A DNA stretch of 7,736 nucleotides from Rhodospirillaceae bacterium. Lineage in GTDB: Bacteria; Pseudomonadota; Alphaproteobacteria; Thalassobaculales; Thalassobaculaceae. Position numbers and translations under genes: made by a program. The first letter of the stretch is position 1. Each line of letters opens with the position of its first letter. Positions 1 through 7,314 of this stretch are shown here, one piece after another. The stretch covers positions 6,576 through 14,311 of the forward strand of contig PCAV01000060.1 of NCBI GenBank assembly GCA_002730675.1. The letters are read 5' to 3'. The notes under the pieces were generated by a model. It was not told the DNA's origin and did not search any database. It saw only the letters and a list, made by a program, of their open reading frames with translations.

Positions 1-169
1 TAATTTGTTCTAAATCTGTAAATGCTTGATTGCGAAAAATTAATACTCCAAACTGGTCCAAAGTTTCGTTCAATAGCTGTCCATCTTCTTTCGTTACGAC
101 TTGACGGCAATCTATGCCGGAAACTTCTGCAACAAAATGCTCATGCTTTCTTTTGATCACAATAGTCAT
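1..169 (-). CDS. TauD/TfdA-family dioxygenase, N-terminal part (runs off left edge)
   Basis: Reading the minus strand from the ATG at 169 gives 56 uninterrupted codons to the window edge. The N-terminus, MTIVIKRKHEHFVAEVSGID, and the later stretch LDQFGVLIFRNQAFTDLEQI match the first conserved block of the TauD/TfdA family of Fe(II)/2-oxoglutarate-dependent dioxygenases (pattern: aevsGiD, about 30 residues, then fGVliFRnQ-ltd-eQi). Family members hydroxylate small acids such as taurine or 2,4-D using 2-oxoglutarate and O2 in the cytoplasm. The metal-binding HxD...H residues lie beyond the edge, so neither activity nor substrate can be judged. The ATG is supported by its position at the expected family start. 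The Shine-Dalgarno is poor: an AGAGG lies about 13 nt upstream. The gene is the third on this strand after the PhyH remnant and the CoA transferase, 123 nt downstream of the latter, and may share their transcript. A weak TTGCCA-17-TTATTT pair in that gap could give it its own promoter. The family assignment is fairly secure. Confidence 0.8.
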   Translation of the reverse strand, partial: MTIVIKRKHEHFVAEVSGIDCRQVVTKEDGQLLNETLDQFGVLIFRNQAFTDLEQI

Positions 170-292
170 TTATATTTACAAGCCTCTTTTGTAATCAGGG
201 TTATAACGTGCAGGCGAAAATAATTTCCTTTAGGACGTTTTGGCAACTTCGAGATCGAATTGTATATCAGAGCGTTAGGCTATTAACTTTCC

Positions 293-1486
293 TCAAACTA
301 TCCCATTTTTATTAAATTTGGAAAACTGCTCTTTATTTATCCCGCATAAGTCTTCTAGAACACTTTCGGTATGCTCCCCTAGAAAAGGCGGTCGCTCAAT
401 TTGAGCAGGAGAATCTGATAGTTTGATGGGACATCCAACAGTTTTGTAATTTCCCCTTGGGGGGTAATTTATGTCCAGAATCATGTCTCTTTCTTTTAAA
501 TGGGGATCCTCCAATACCTCGCCAGTATCTTGACACGCACCGCTGGGTACACCCGCATCACCAAGAGTTCTCATAGCCTCATGCTTAGTCCTCTGACGTG
601 TCCAACCCTCTATAATAGGATTAAGTGTATCTCTGTTTTCCCACCGTTTTTCTGCTGTTGCATATCGCGGGTCATCTACTATATCCGGTCGCCCTATTGC
701 TTTCGCAAAAGAACTCCACATTTGTTGCTGGGCAAATATATAAATATAGTCATTTGGCCCACCCGGCGAACACGGGTACGTCGACCCAGGCACATTTCGG
801 CCTAATTGGTTTCCAGTCCGTTTTTGAACACCCCCAAGCCTTTGGTGATCTCTCAAACTTATTCTCATGATATTTGCGACACTATCCTGCATAGAAACTT
901 CTACTTCTTGACCTTTTCCAGTAGCATGTCTTTGTTGTATCGCAGCTAATATACCTATCGCCATATGCATCCCCGTGCCAGAATCCCCAATTGCCGGCCA
1001 AACATATGTTGGTGGGTTTTCTGGAAACCCTGTGGCGCACATTGCTCCGCCCATAGCTTGGGCAATAGGCTCAAAACTCTTAAATCCACTGTACGGACCA
1101 TAGGTTCCAAAACCTTTTATTGTTGCATAAATCAATTTTTCATTCACTTTTGATAATACATCGTAACCCAAGCCAAGTCGCTCTAACGCACCGGGAGAAA
1201 AATTTTCAACTAAAACATCGGACGACTCTATTACTTTCTTAAAAAGTTCCTTCCCCTCATCTGTTTTTAAATTGAGTGTTAGACTTTTTTTACTGGAGTT
1301 CAAAATAAGAAAAAACAAACTATCGCTATCCTGGTCTCTCATGTTTGTTCTGGCGACGTCCCCCTTCCCAGGCTCTTCTAGCTTTATTACCTCCGCCCCA
1401 AGCCAAGCTAGTATTTGTGTGCAAGCAGGTCCTGCTTGATTATGTGTCATATCTATAACCCGCAGGCCATCAAGCGCCTTTTTCAT
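293..1486 (-). CDS. Class III (CaiB/BaiF) CoA transferase, formyl-CoA transferase-like
   Basis: Predicted 397-residue cytoplasmic enzyme that moves CoA between carboxylic acids through aspartyl-CoA anhydride chemistry. The N-terminal block THNQAGPACTQILAW, the GAEVIKLEEPGKGDVAR segment and VLVENFSPGALERLGLGY closely resemble formyl-CoA:oxalate CoA-transferase (Frc). Gln17 and Asp168 in IGDSGTGMH fall at the Frc Gln17 and catalytic Asp169 positions. The C-terminus has the usual GCPIKLS and LGEHT motifs. Length is slightly below E. coli Frc (416). Part of the difference is the region before YIYIF, where the glycine-rich GGGGQ loop of Frc is replaced by a short PGSTYPCSPGGPND segment, so the substrate may not be formate/oxalate. 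I chose the ATG at 1486 over an in-frame TTG at 1498, because GGAG lies 6 nt before the ATG and the ATG overlaps the upstream PhyH stop as ATGA, a sign of translational coupling. Family certain; substrate unknown. Confidence 0.93.
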   Translation of the reverse strand: MKKALDGLRVIDMTHNQAGPACTQILAWLGAEVIKLEEPGKGDVARTNMRDQDSDSLFFLILNSSKKSLTLNLKTDEGKELFKKVIESSDVLVENFSPGALERLGLGYDVLSKVNEKLIYATIKGFGTYGPYSGFKSFEPIAQAMGGAMCATGFPENPPTYVWPAIGDSGTGMHMAIGILAAIQQRHATGKGQEVEVSMQDSVANIMRISLRDHQRLGGVQKRTGNQLGRNVPGSTYPCSPGGPNDYIYIFAQQQMWSSFAKAIGRPDIVDDPRYATAEKRWENRDTLNPIIEGWTRQRTKHEAMRTLGDAGVPSGACQDTGEVLEDPHLKERDMILDINYPPRGNYKTVGCPIKLSDSPAQIERPPFLGEHTESVLEDLCGINKEQFSKFNKNGIV

Positions 1487-2266
1487 CTTTTTCTCCAAGT
1501 TTGCTCATCAGGATTAATAAAATCTAAATTTGGACCCCCTGTTCTGCCATAGCCCCACCAAATTTTTAAGCTAAATAAGGCTTTCTGTCGATTTGACGCA
1601 GGCTTCAAGATTGCTCTGTCTCGTGCCACCGGATAATTAATTTGTGGTCTATACTGAGGTCCGCAGAATGTTAATAACATGGCTATTCTATTTTCTTTTG
1701 TCACATTAGCACCTGTGCAATGCCAGTCCCTCCCATCGGGAATTAAGGCTGTTCCCGAATTACCTTCAGCGGCCACAGTCTCAATGTCTCTGTCCTTAAT
1801 CAAATCAGGGTGATGTCCAAACATATGGCTACCAGGAACAAGTCTTGTACCTCCATTTTCATCAGTAAAATCATTCATCATGAATATTACGTGAGAGTAA
1901 GCCGCCTGGGCTATCGCAGACCTAGCGCCAGAAAACCGCAGATCACAATCAAATTTTTTTCGCGTCATCGACTCCACCGGCAAATTACGACGGCCCGGTT
2001 TAGTTGGTTCGGGGCCCACCACTGATCTTTATGCACATCCATTTTCATTCCACCTGGCTTGGCAATATTGCAAGAGAATGATGAAAGCTGAAATTCCTCA
2101 CCCAGAACATGGCTGACAATTTCGTGCATCTTATTTATTTCTGACACCGCCAAAAATTCCTCCCATTTATTTGGCAAAAGCCATATCCCCACCGGTCAAT
2201 GTCATTAGCAACTTTATCAAAATCATTTGCAGGTGCTGGTAATTGTGATTTGGTCCAAGTTGCCAT
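1483..2266 (-). pseudogene. Phytanoyl-CoA dioxygenase (PhyH)-family gene, broken by two frame changes
   Basis: The gene reads across three frames. Segment 1 starts at ATG 2266 (GGAG 7 nt upstream), begins MATWTKSQLPAPANDFDKVA and reaches DIDRWGYG before drifting to a stop at 2135. Segment 2 (about 2190-2013) carries the sequence from IWLLPNKWEEF through VSHVLGEEFQLSSF to DVHKDQWW, with the HxD iron-binding pair. Segment 3 (about 2016-1483) carries EPTKPGRRNLPVE, FTDENGGTRLVPGSH, the distal iron histidine in RDWHCTGANVT and Arg in ENRIAMLL. One extra base in the four-base G run at 2011-2014 (plus strand) would join segments 2 and 3 as QWWAPEPTKPGRR. Between segments 1 and 2 roughly 45 residues usual in the family also seem missing. 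Intact members are Fe(II)/2-oxoglutarate hydroxylases of acyl-CoAs or other small molecules. Its stop overlaps the CoA transferase ATG, so it heads that operon. Sequencing error could explain the second lesion but not the apparent deletion. Confidence 0.85.
1493..1496 (-). promoter_or_regulatory. Ribosome binding site deciding the CoA transferase start
   Basis: On the minus strand GGAG sits 6 nt before the ATG at 1486 and inside the last codons of the PhyH remnant. It supports the ATG start and excludes the in-frame TTG at 1498, whose last G is the first base of this site. Confidence 0.7.
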
Positions 2267-2273
2267 TTTTTAT

Positions 2274-2277
2274 CTCC
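2274..2277 (-). promoter_or_regulatory. Ribosome binding site of the PhyH-family remnant
   Basis: GGAG on the minus strand lies 7 nt before the ATG at 2266. It shows that the original start was here, upstream of the longer segments in other frames, which have only GTG codons in unsuitable contexts (2192 and 2022). Confidence 0.6.
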
Positions 2278-2370
2278 ACTCCAATTTAAAAGTTTGCTTT
2301 AGATGAAATTCCGTAGCAAGCCCGTCCACTTATGACCCGCGACTAGAAATGGAAAAATCGTATATCTGGT

Positions 2371-2432
2371 TATAAACGGTTTCTGGTCATTTTATTGCTA
2401 AAAGAGGCCATTAAAGCCAAAATCCGTTTATA
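2371..2432. repeat. 9-bp inverted repeat, possible operator pair
   Basis: TATAAACGG at 2371-2379 and its exact complement CCGTTTATA at 2424-2432 face each other across 44 bp in the divergent promoter region. The matches stop at both ends of the 9-mer. Centre-to-centre spacing is 53 bp, about five helical turns, which would place two bound proteins on the same DNA face. This is an observation of sequence only. No regulator gene lies in the window, and chance is not excluded in AT-rich DNA. Confidence 0.4.
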
Positions 2433-2478
2433 CTTAGGTGGTTAACTTCAGAATTTATAATAAACTGGGAGTCAAAAA

Positions 2479-3615
2479 ATGAAAATGTTAGCTGCCGTAC
2501 TCCGAGAAACAGGTGCAAAACGGCCCTATGCCACATCGCAACCCGTTCAGATTGAGGAAGTTGAATTAGCTCCGCCACAAGCCGGCGAGTTAATGATAAA
2601 AATCGCCGGCGGCGGATTATGCCACTCAGATCTTTCCGTTATAAATGGTAACAGGCCACGTCCAATGCCCCTTGTTCTAGGCCATGAAGGCTCTGGGGAA
2701 GTAGTAGAAGTCGGCGCGGGTGTTCGAGATATAAAAGTTGGCGACCCTATAGTTTTTCAATTTTCGGCTTCATGTGGTGTATGCAGTAATTGCCTTGGTG
2801 GCAAACCGCAACTGTGTCTAACCCACGATACTGCAAGGGCCAAGGGTCATCTTATGGCAGGAGGCAGTAGGCTTACCGACAGCACAGGTAACGAAATCGC
2901 CCATCAATCTGGTGTTTCTTGCTTTGCAGAATACGCCGTTATCGATAGGGGAACTGCGGTAAAAGTCGATAAAGATCTTCCACTTGCAGACGCTGCTATT
3001 TTTGGATGTGCCGTGATGACTGGGGTAGGCGCAGTGCTGAATACAGCACGAATACGAGCTGGCGATACCGTAGCATGTGTTGGTTTAGGGGGCGTTGGCT
3101 TAAATGGACTTTTAGGAGCTAAACTTGCTGGGGCAGAAAAAATTATTGCTGTGGATGTAAATGACGACAAGCTCGGGCTTGCACGACAACTTGGTGCAAC
3201 ACATACCGTTAATGCTAAAGATAAAGACCACTTGGAACAAATAAAGGAAATTACAGCTGGGGGTGTTGATTACGCATTTGAATTTGCAGGATCGGTAGCG
3301 GCAACTGAGACCTGCTATAAATCAATTAAAATGGGTGGTCAGGTTATAATAGCTGGCTTGGCACCTTCCACGTCACTATTTTCCTTCAGCCCACCAGATA
3401 TTGTAACATCCGAAAAAGCAATAAGAGGGAGCTATATGGGAAGCTGCGTGCCAGTAAGAGACATACCGAGATATATAGAGTTATACCGACAAGGAAAACT
3501 TGCGGTAGATAAACTGATCAATAAAAGTATTGGCTTTAGCGAGGTAAATGATGGATTTGACAAGCTGACTGACGGGTTGGTTATCAGACAAATACTAGAA
3601 CCTCATGTCGCCTAA
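2479..3615 (+). CDS. Zinc-dependent alcohol dehydrogenase (MDR superfamily, class III-like)
   Basis: Intact 378-residue cytoplasmic enzyme expected to interconvert an alcohol and an aldehyde with NAD(H). The N-terminal catalytic domain has the GroES-like zinc site: Cys48 in GGLCHSD, His69-Glu70 in LGHEGSGEVVEVG and Cys177 in FGCAVMTGVG. The structural zinc loop has Cys99, Cys102, Cys105 and Cys113 (SCGVCSNCLGGKPQLC). The Rossmann domain begins with GLGGVGLNG at 202-210, and Asp226 in AVDVND at the end of the next strand favours NAD over NADP. All catalytic and metal residues are present and the length is typical (about 370-380). The ATG is fixed by GGGAG at 2467-2471, 7 nt upstream. It is divergent from the PhyH/CoA transferase operon and probably acts on an alcohol or aldehyde of the same pathway. 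The substrate is not evident, and glutathione-dependent formaldehyde dehydrogenase is only one of several possibilities. Confidence 0.93.
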   Translation: MKMLAAVLRETGAKRPYATSQPVQIEEVELAPPQAGELMIKIAGGGLCHSDLSVINGNRPRPMPLVLGHEGSGEVVEVGAGVRDIKVGDPIVFQFSASCGVCSNCLGGKPQLCLTHDTARAKGHLMAGGSRLTDSTGNEIAHQSGVSCFAEYAVIDRGTAVKVDKDLPLADAAIFGCAVMTGVGAVLNTARIRAGDTVACVGLGGVGLNGLLGAKLAGAEKIIAVDVNDDKLGLARQLGATHTVNAKDKDHLEQIKEITAGGVDYAFEFAGSVAATETCYKSIKMGGQVIIAGLAPSTSLFSFSPPDIVTSEKAIRGSYMGSCVPVRDIPRYIELYRQGKLAVDKLINKSIGFSEVNDGFDKLTDGLVIRQILEPHVA

Positions 3616-3650
3616 AACGACGAATGCAATTTGCTGAGTACAAGTTATCT

Positions 3651-4514
3651 TTAGTCAATAAGGGACACCAGATATTGCCCATATCCACTTTTTAGCAATG
3701 GGACTGCAAGCTCAGAAATTTGCTTTGAGTCGATAAACCCTTTACTGAAGGCTATCTCTTCTAGGCAGGCTATCTTCAACCCCTGTCTGTCTTCAACTGT
3801 TCTTACAAATTCGGACGCTTGCAATAAAGATTCATGAGTTCCTGTATCTAACCAAGTGAAGCCTCGGCCAAGTTGCTGAACCTTCAGAGAATTTTGCTCT
3901 AGGTAGACACGATTTACATCGGTTATCTCTAGTTCCCCCCTATCGGAGGGTTTAATACTTTCCGCTATATCAATGACCTCATTATCGTAAAAATAAAGCC
4001 CCGTAACCGCCCAGTTCGATTCTGGTTTTACAGGCTTTTCTTCTATACTTTTGGCAAAGCCATTTTCATCGAAAGCAACAACACCATATCTCTCAGGATC
4101 GTTAACATAATATCCAAAAACAGTCGCACCAGCTTTCAAAGCTGAAGCCTCCATTAGAATTTCAGATAATCCATGTCCATAAAAGATATTATCACCCAGT
4201 ATTAAGCAACAATGATCGTTGCCTATAAATTTTTTCCCAATAATAAATGCTTGGGCCAGACCCTCTGGTTTTGGTTGAACTTCATAATTAAGAGACAAAC
4301 CCCATTTACTTCCATCGCCTAACAAGAGCTTAAAAGCAGATTGGTCTTCGGGAGTGGTAATTATTAGTATTTCACGAATGCCTGCTAACATCAGAATGCT
4401 CAGAGGATAGTATATCATCGGCTTGTCATATATTGGAAGCATCTGCTTAGAAACTGAAATTGTAAGGGGATATAACCTCGTTCCCGAACCACCCGCGAGA
4501 ATAATTCCTTTCAT
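3651..4514 (-). CDS. rmlA: Glucose-1-phosphate thymidylyltransferase
   Basis: First pathway enzyme of dTDP-L-rhamnose synthesis: glucose-1-phosphate plus dTTP gives dTDP-glucose and pyrophosphate. The 287-residue product has the nucleotide-binding signature [13 protein letters not shown] (about 6-18) with Lys23 in [12 protein letters not shown], then [11 protein letters not shown] (80-90), metal-binding Asp108 in [33 protein letters not shown] and the second metal Asp223 in [10 protein letters not shown]. Length is that of standard RmlA/RfbA (about 287-293). The ATG at 4514 is preferred over an in-frame GTG at 4532, because it puts the protein start at MKGIILAGG, as in the family, and AGGGA lies 7 nt upstream. 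It is the last gene of the rml operon, 22 nt after rmlD, and converges on the alcohol dehydrogenase with 35 nt between. Family members are inhibited by dTDP-rhamnose; that is known of the family, not seen here. Confidence 0.97.
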   Translation of the reverse strand: MKGIILAGGSGTRLYPLTISVSKQMLPIYDKPMIYYPLSILMLAGIREILIITTPEDQSAFKLLLGDGSKWGLSLNYEVQPKPEGLAQAFIIGKKFIGNDHCCLILGDNIFYGHGLSEILMEASALKAGATVFGYYVNDPERYGVVAFDENGFAKSIEEKPVKPESNWAVTGLYFYDNEVIDIAESIKPSDRGELEITDVNRVYLEQNSLKVQQLGRGFTWLDTGTHESLLQASEFVRTVEDRQGLKIACLEEIAFSKGFIDSKQISELAVPLLKSGYGQYLVSLID

Positions 4515-4521
4515 GTCTTTA

Positions 4522-4526
4522 TCCCT
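4522..4526 (-). promoter_or_regulatory. Ribosome binding site deciding the rmlA start
   Basis: AGGGA on the minus strand ends 7 nt before the ATG at 4514. It falls inside the extra codons of the longer GTG-started reading, so it supports the shorter start. Confidence 0.65.
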
Positions 4527-4536
4527 TTTCACTAGA

Positions 4537-5439
4537 TCAATGCTTGTTTGTTAAAAGTTGGGCAACAACCTCATGCATGCCTTCTTTCCAATCTCTTCTC
4601 GGAACACTAAAAACTCGTTCTATTTTATCACAATTTAAAACTGAATTAAGAGGACGCAATGCCGGCGTGGGATATTGGCTACTTAAAATACCATTAACGA
4701 TTGGCACGCTCATTTTGTAATTCTGGAGCTCTTTGAAAATTTCTTCCGCAAAACCACGCCATGTCGTAGGATTTTTAGACGTGTAGTGAAAGGTTCCCCA
4801 CGACGGTTCCAGCGTATTATCATTTATTCGCTTGGCAATTAGCAAAAGTGCATCTGCAATATCAACTGCACATGTAGGCACGCCGCACTGATCTTCCACT
4901 ATATTTAGCTCATTGCGCTCATTAGCTAATCGCATCATAGTGCGAAGGAAATTGTTCCCATGCGCCGCATAAACCCAAGAAGTTCTCAGAATGATATATT
5001 TTTCAGTATTATCTCGTATTACAGCTTCGCCGGCCTCTTTTGAGCGACCATAAATCCCTAACGGAGAGACTACGTCATTTTCAAGATAAGCAGTTGATTT
5101 TTTCCCATCAAATACATAATCGGTTGATATGTGTATAATCGGTATCGATAACTTTTCACAAGTCTTTGCTAGGTTTTCGGGTGCATCACGGTTTACTTTA
5201 TAAGCGAGGTCTGGACGGTTTTCGGCGTCATCTACAGCAGTGTAAGCCGCTGCATTAATTACAGTGTGCGGGCGTAAGTTTTCTAAAATGCTCGCTACAG
5301 CTTGACAGTCTGTTATATCTAGTTCTGCGCGACTAAAAGCGATAGCGTTAACCTCAAAATTATCCGCGCGCTTTGAAAGCTCTTTTCCAACCTGTCCATT
5401 AGCACCAAGTATCAATATTTTTTGCTTGCCTGTACGCAT
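4537..5439 (-). CDS. rmlD: dTDP-4-dehydrorhamnose reductase
   Basis: Last step of the pathway: NAD(P)H-dependent reduction of dTDP-4-keto-L-rhamnose to dTDP-L-rhamnose. The 300-residue protein is an extended short-chain dehydrogenase. It has the nucleotide-binding [10 protein letters not shown] (12-21), LDITD at 40-44, the [12 protein letters not shown] segment (62-73), catalytic Thr106-Asp107 in STDYVFDG, Tyr130-x3-Lys134 in [29 protein letters not shown] (151-169) and a C-terminal sugar-binding part with [10 protein letters not shown] and ALRPLNSVL. Length is typical (about 290-300). The ATG at 5439 begins 1 nt after the rmlB stop and has no strong Shine-Dalgarno, so translation is probably coupled to rmlB. 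The N-terminus carries five or six extra residues before KILILGANG, which is normal. No oddities; the assignment is firm. Confidence 0.96.
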   Translation of the reverse strand: MRTGKQKILILGANGQVGKELSKRADNFEVNAIAFSRAELDITDCQAVASILENLRPHTVINAAAYTAVDDAENRPDLAYKVNRDAPENLAKTCEKLSIPIIHISTDYVFDGKKSTAYLENDVVSPLGIYGRSKEAGEAVIRDNTEKYIILRTSWVYAAHGNNFLRTMMRLANERNELNIVEDQCGVPTCAVDIADALLLIAKRINDNTLEPSWGTFHYTSKNPTTWRGFAEEIFKELQNYKMSVPIVNGILSSQYPTPALRPLNSVLNCDKIERVFSVPRRDWKEGMHEVVAQLLTNKH

Positions 5440-5440
5440 A

Positions 5441-6514
5441 TCAATTTGCTGAGCCCCCCAAACGCTCCCCTTGATACTGCTTCTTTAATATGGGCTCCCA
5501 CCAGTTTCGATTATCTAGGTACCATTGAACAGTTTTCTTTAGGCCTGTTTCAAACGTTTCTAGTGGCGCCCAACCAAATTCCGATTTTATTTTTGTTGCA
5601 TCGATCGCGTAACGAAAATCGTGCCCTGGTCGATCCGATACAAAAGTGATTTGTTCTTGATATCTTTTACCATTTTTTCTTGGCGATAGCTCATCCAATA
5701 TTGTGCAAATAGTTTTTACCACTTCAATGTTACTTGCTTCTGAGCTGCCACCAACGTTGTAACTTTCCCCAAGCCGACCTTTTGATGCTATTTCGTAAAG
5801 GGCACGGGCATGATCATCAACATATAGCCAGTCGCGAATATTGTTCCCAGCACCATAGACCGGCATAGCCTCACCTTTTAGTGCTTTTATAATCATCAAT
5901 GGAATCAATTTTTCTGGGAAATGGTATGGACCATAATTGTTTGAGCAATTGCTCAAAACTACTGGTAAGCCGAAGGTTTCGTGCCATGCTCTAACCAGAT
6001 GGTCGGCGGACGCTTTACTGGCAGAATATGGGGACCGGGGGTCATATCGCGTAGTTTCTGTGAATGCACCGTTTAAACCTAACGAACCAAATACTTCATC
6101 TGTGGAAATATGGTGAAAGCGAAAATGTTTTTTTTCAGTCTCATCCAAGCGGCCCCAAAAGCTTCTTGAAACTTCCAAAAGGTTATATGTCCCAACAATG
6201 TTGGTTTGAATAAAGTCACTAGGCCCATCGATTGATCTGTCGACATGGCTCTCTGCCGCCAGGTGCATAATAATATTTGGTCTATATTCCTTTATTACCC
6301 TATCTAATTTCTGCACATCACAAATGTCGACTCTTTCGAAGCCGTATTTTGGATTCGAGGATACATTTTTCAAGGAATCTAAGTTGCCTGCGTATGTCAA
6401 TTTATCGACGTTTAACACGAAACAACCAATTGTATTTATTAAATACCGTACCACCGCTGACCCAATAAAACCAGCGCCTCCTGTTACCAGTATTTTTTTT
6501 GCTTCTTCTTTCAT
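5441..6514 (-). CDS. rmlB: dTDP-glucose 4,6-dehydratase
   Basis: Converts dTDP-glucose to dTDP-4-keto-6-deoxyglucose using tightly bound NAD+. The 357-residue product is an extended SDR: GxxGxxG in TGGAGFIGS (11-19), Asp37 in [22 protein letters not shown] (85-95), the catalytic Thr138-Asp139-Glu140 of [11 protein letters not shown], Tyr163-x3-Lys167 in [28 protein letters not shown] (191-206), [14 protein letters not shown] and [15 protein letters not shown]. The TDE triad separates it from UDP-glucose epimerases. Length is typical (about 350-360). The ATG at 6514 follows the rmlC stop by 12 nt and has no clear Shine-Dalgarno (the spacer is GCTTGATCCATA), suggesting re-initiation after rmlC. 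It overlaps no other gene and shares the transcript with rmlD and rmlA. Confidence 0.97.
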   Translation of the reverse strand: MKEEAKKILVTGGAGFIGSAVVRYLINTIGCFVLNVDKLTYAGNLDSLKNVSSNPKYGFERVDICDVQKLDRVIKEYRPNIIMHLAAESHVDRSIDGPSDFIQTNIVGTYNLLEVSRSFWGRLDETEKKHFRFHHISTDEVFGSLGLNGAFTETTRYDPRSPYSASKASADHLVRAWHETFGLPVVLSNCSNNYGPYHFPEKLIPLMIIKALKGEAMPVYGAGNNIRDWLYVDDHARALYEIASKGRLGESYNVGGSSEASNIEVVKTICTILDELSPRKNGKRYQEQITFVSDRPGHDFRYAIDATKIKSEFGWAPLETFETGLKKTVQWYLDNRNWWEPILKKQYQGERLGGSAN

Positions 6515-6526
6515 TATGGATCAAGC

Positions 6527-7120
6527 TTAAGATTCATATTTGAAAAATGTAGGCAAATTGCGTAGCTCAGGATAATGGGTATCTTTTTCCGATAAGATGG
6601 GCGATTTACTATCGATAGGCCAATCTATATCCAGCTCCCCATCATTCCAAGCTAACCCTCTTTCATTCTCGGGAGAATATGGAGCTGTCACTTTATACAT
6701 CACTTCAGTATTATCTTCGAGCGTACAAAAACCGTGGGCAAAACCCGCGGGTATAAATATTTGATTCCACAACTTTGCACTTATTTCATAACTAACCCAT
6801 TTTCCGAAAGTAGGTGATCCAACTCTTATATCTACCGCAACATCATAAATAGCCCCTCGAGTTACTCGTAGAAGTTTTCCCTGCGCATATGGATTTATCT
6901 GGAAATGCAAGCCCCTTAAAGTTCCAGCCTTTTCTGATAAAGAGTGGTTATCTTGACAAAAAGATAGATCTAGTCCAACCCGCTTGAATTTCTCAGAATT
7001 GAAAGTTTCAGAAAAAAAGCCTCGGTGATCTCCAAATTTATCGGGCCAAACAATCTTTACATCGTCTATTTTAGAGGGTTCTATTTTCACAGCAGATAAA
7101 CCTATCTTCTTTAATTTCAC
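6527..7120 (-). CDS. rmlC: dTDP-4-dehydrorhamnose 3,5-epimerase
   Basis: Epimerises C3 and C5 of dTDP-4-keto-6-deoxyglucose to give dTDP-4-keto-L-rhamnose. It is a cupin-fold dimeric enzyme in the family. Visible motifs are FGDHRGFFSETFN (29-41), LRGLHFQ (68-74) with the catalytic His72, QGKLLRVTRGAIYDVAVDIR (80-99), SPTFGKWVSYE, FIPAGFAHGF (122-131) and YKVTAPYSPENERGLAWND (142-160) containing the conserved tyrosine region. The reading begins at GTG 7120 (197 residues), only three codons after an in-frame stop. A second GTG at 7090 would give 187 residues starting MKIEPSKIDDVKIV, closer to the usual RmlC N-terminus. Both have weak Shine-Dalgarno sequences (AAGAG before the first; AGG about 10 nt before the second), so the start is uncertain by ten codons. 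It is the first gene of the rmlCBDA operon, and its promoter must lie in 7121-7314. Confidence 0.95.
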   Translation of the reverse strand: MKLKKIGLSAVKIEPSKIDDVKIVWPDKFGDHRGFFSETFNSEKFKRVGLDLSFCQDNHSLSEKAGTLRGLHFQINPYAQGKLLRVTRGAIYDVAVDIRVGSPTFGKWVSYEISAKLWNQIFIPAGFAHGFCTLEDNTEVMYKVTAPYSPENERGLAWNDGELDIDWPIDSKSPILSEKDTHYPELRNLPTFFKYES

Positions 7121-7314
7121 CGATGGCTCTTATCATTTAATCGACATCTTCGCAATGCAGCTGTAAGACATGCAGATAAAAAGAGGCTAAAAACCTCTGC
7201 GTTGATAAATATCTTTTAGTAAAGTTTTATGTTAGCATAATAATCAGTAACAGTTTTTGCTGTGTCATATCGAGGTAAACTTATGCAATCAGTACTTTTT
7301 ATTTAGGATTAAAT
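7121..7314. promoter_or_regulatory. Divergent intergenic region between rmlC and the glycosyltransferase
   Basis: This 194-bp AT-rich spacer lies between two outward-facing genes and so should carry both promoters. On the plus strand, CATAAT at 7236-7241 is a possible -10 without a good -35. TTGCTG at 7257-7262 paired at 18 bp with TTATGC is another weak candidate. A small hairpin, AGAGG (7182-7186) with CCTCT (7194-7198), has only five pairs and a seven-base loop. The plus-strand Shine-Dalgarno AGGA at 7305-7308 closes the region. No small gene is evident. Confidence 0.4.

Larger units (their letters stand above)
2267..2478. promoter_or_regulatory. Divergent intergenic region between PhyH-like operon and alcohol dehydrogenase
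   Basis: This 212-bp AT-rich spacer must hold the promoters for both the leftward PhyH-CoA transferase operon and the rightward dehydrogenase. Neither strand shows a convincing -35/-10 pair. A perfect TATAAT at 2456-2461 lies too close to the dehydrogenase Shine-Dalgarno (2467-2471) to be its -10 without removing that site from the mRNA. TATAAA at 2371-2376 is a better placed but unpaired candidate. The spacer also carries a 9-bp inverted repeat (separate entry) and TCTGGT repeated at 2365-2370 and 2382-2387. Confidence 0.5.

Noticed and set aside
500..1153. Open plus-strand readings of 62 to 101 codons opposite the CoA transferase
   Set aside because: They lie antisense to a strongly conserved gene, have no recognisable domain and no Shine-Dalgarno that I could support. 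They are shadow readings.
2135..2266. A separate 43-codon small protein starting at 2266
   Set aside because: It has a good ribosome site, but its first 28 residues read as the PhyH N-terminus and the rest is out-of-frame PhyH sequence. It is the first segment of the broken gene.
2456..2461. Perfect TATAAT as the -10 box of the alcohol dehydrogenase
   Set aside because: Transcription would begin near 2468, within the GGGAG ribosome site at 2467-2471, and there is no matching -35. It is probably chance in AT-rich DNA.
2904..3170. Minus-strand open reading opposite the alcohol dehydrogenase
   Set aside because: The composition is rich in Ala, Pro, Ser and Thr, as expected from the complement of a Gly/Ala-rich Rossmann domain. 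It has no motif and is fully covered by the real gene.
3627..5453. 12-bp direct repeat CAATTTGCTGAG at 3627-3638 and 5442-5453
   Set aside because: One or a few such matches are expected by chance in a window this size. One copy overlaps the end of rmlB and the flanks do not match.
5422..6530. Plus-strand open readings opposite rmlB
   Set aside because: They are antisense to rmlB, which has every catalytic motif. No independent evidence supports coding.
7182..7198. Hairpin AGAGG/CCTCT as a terminator or attenuator
   Set aside because: Five base pairs with a seven-base A-rich loop is too weak, and it sits between divergent genes where no transcript is expected to end.
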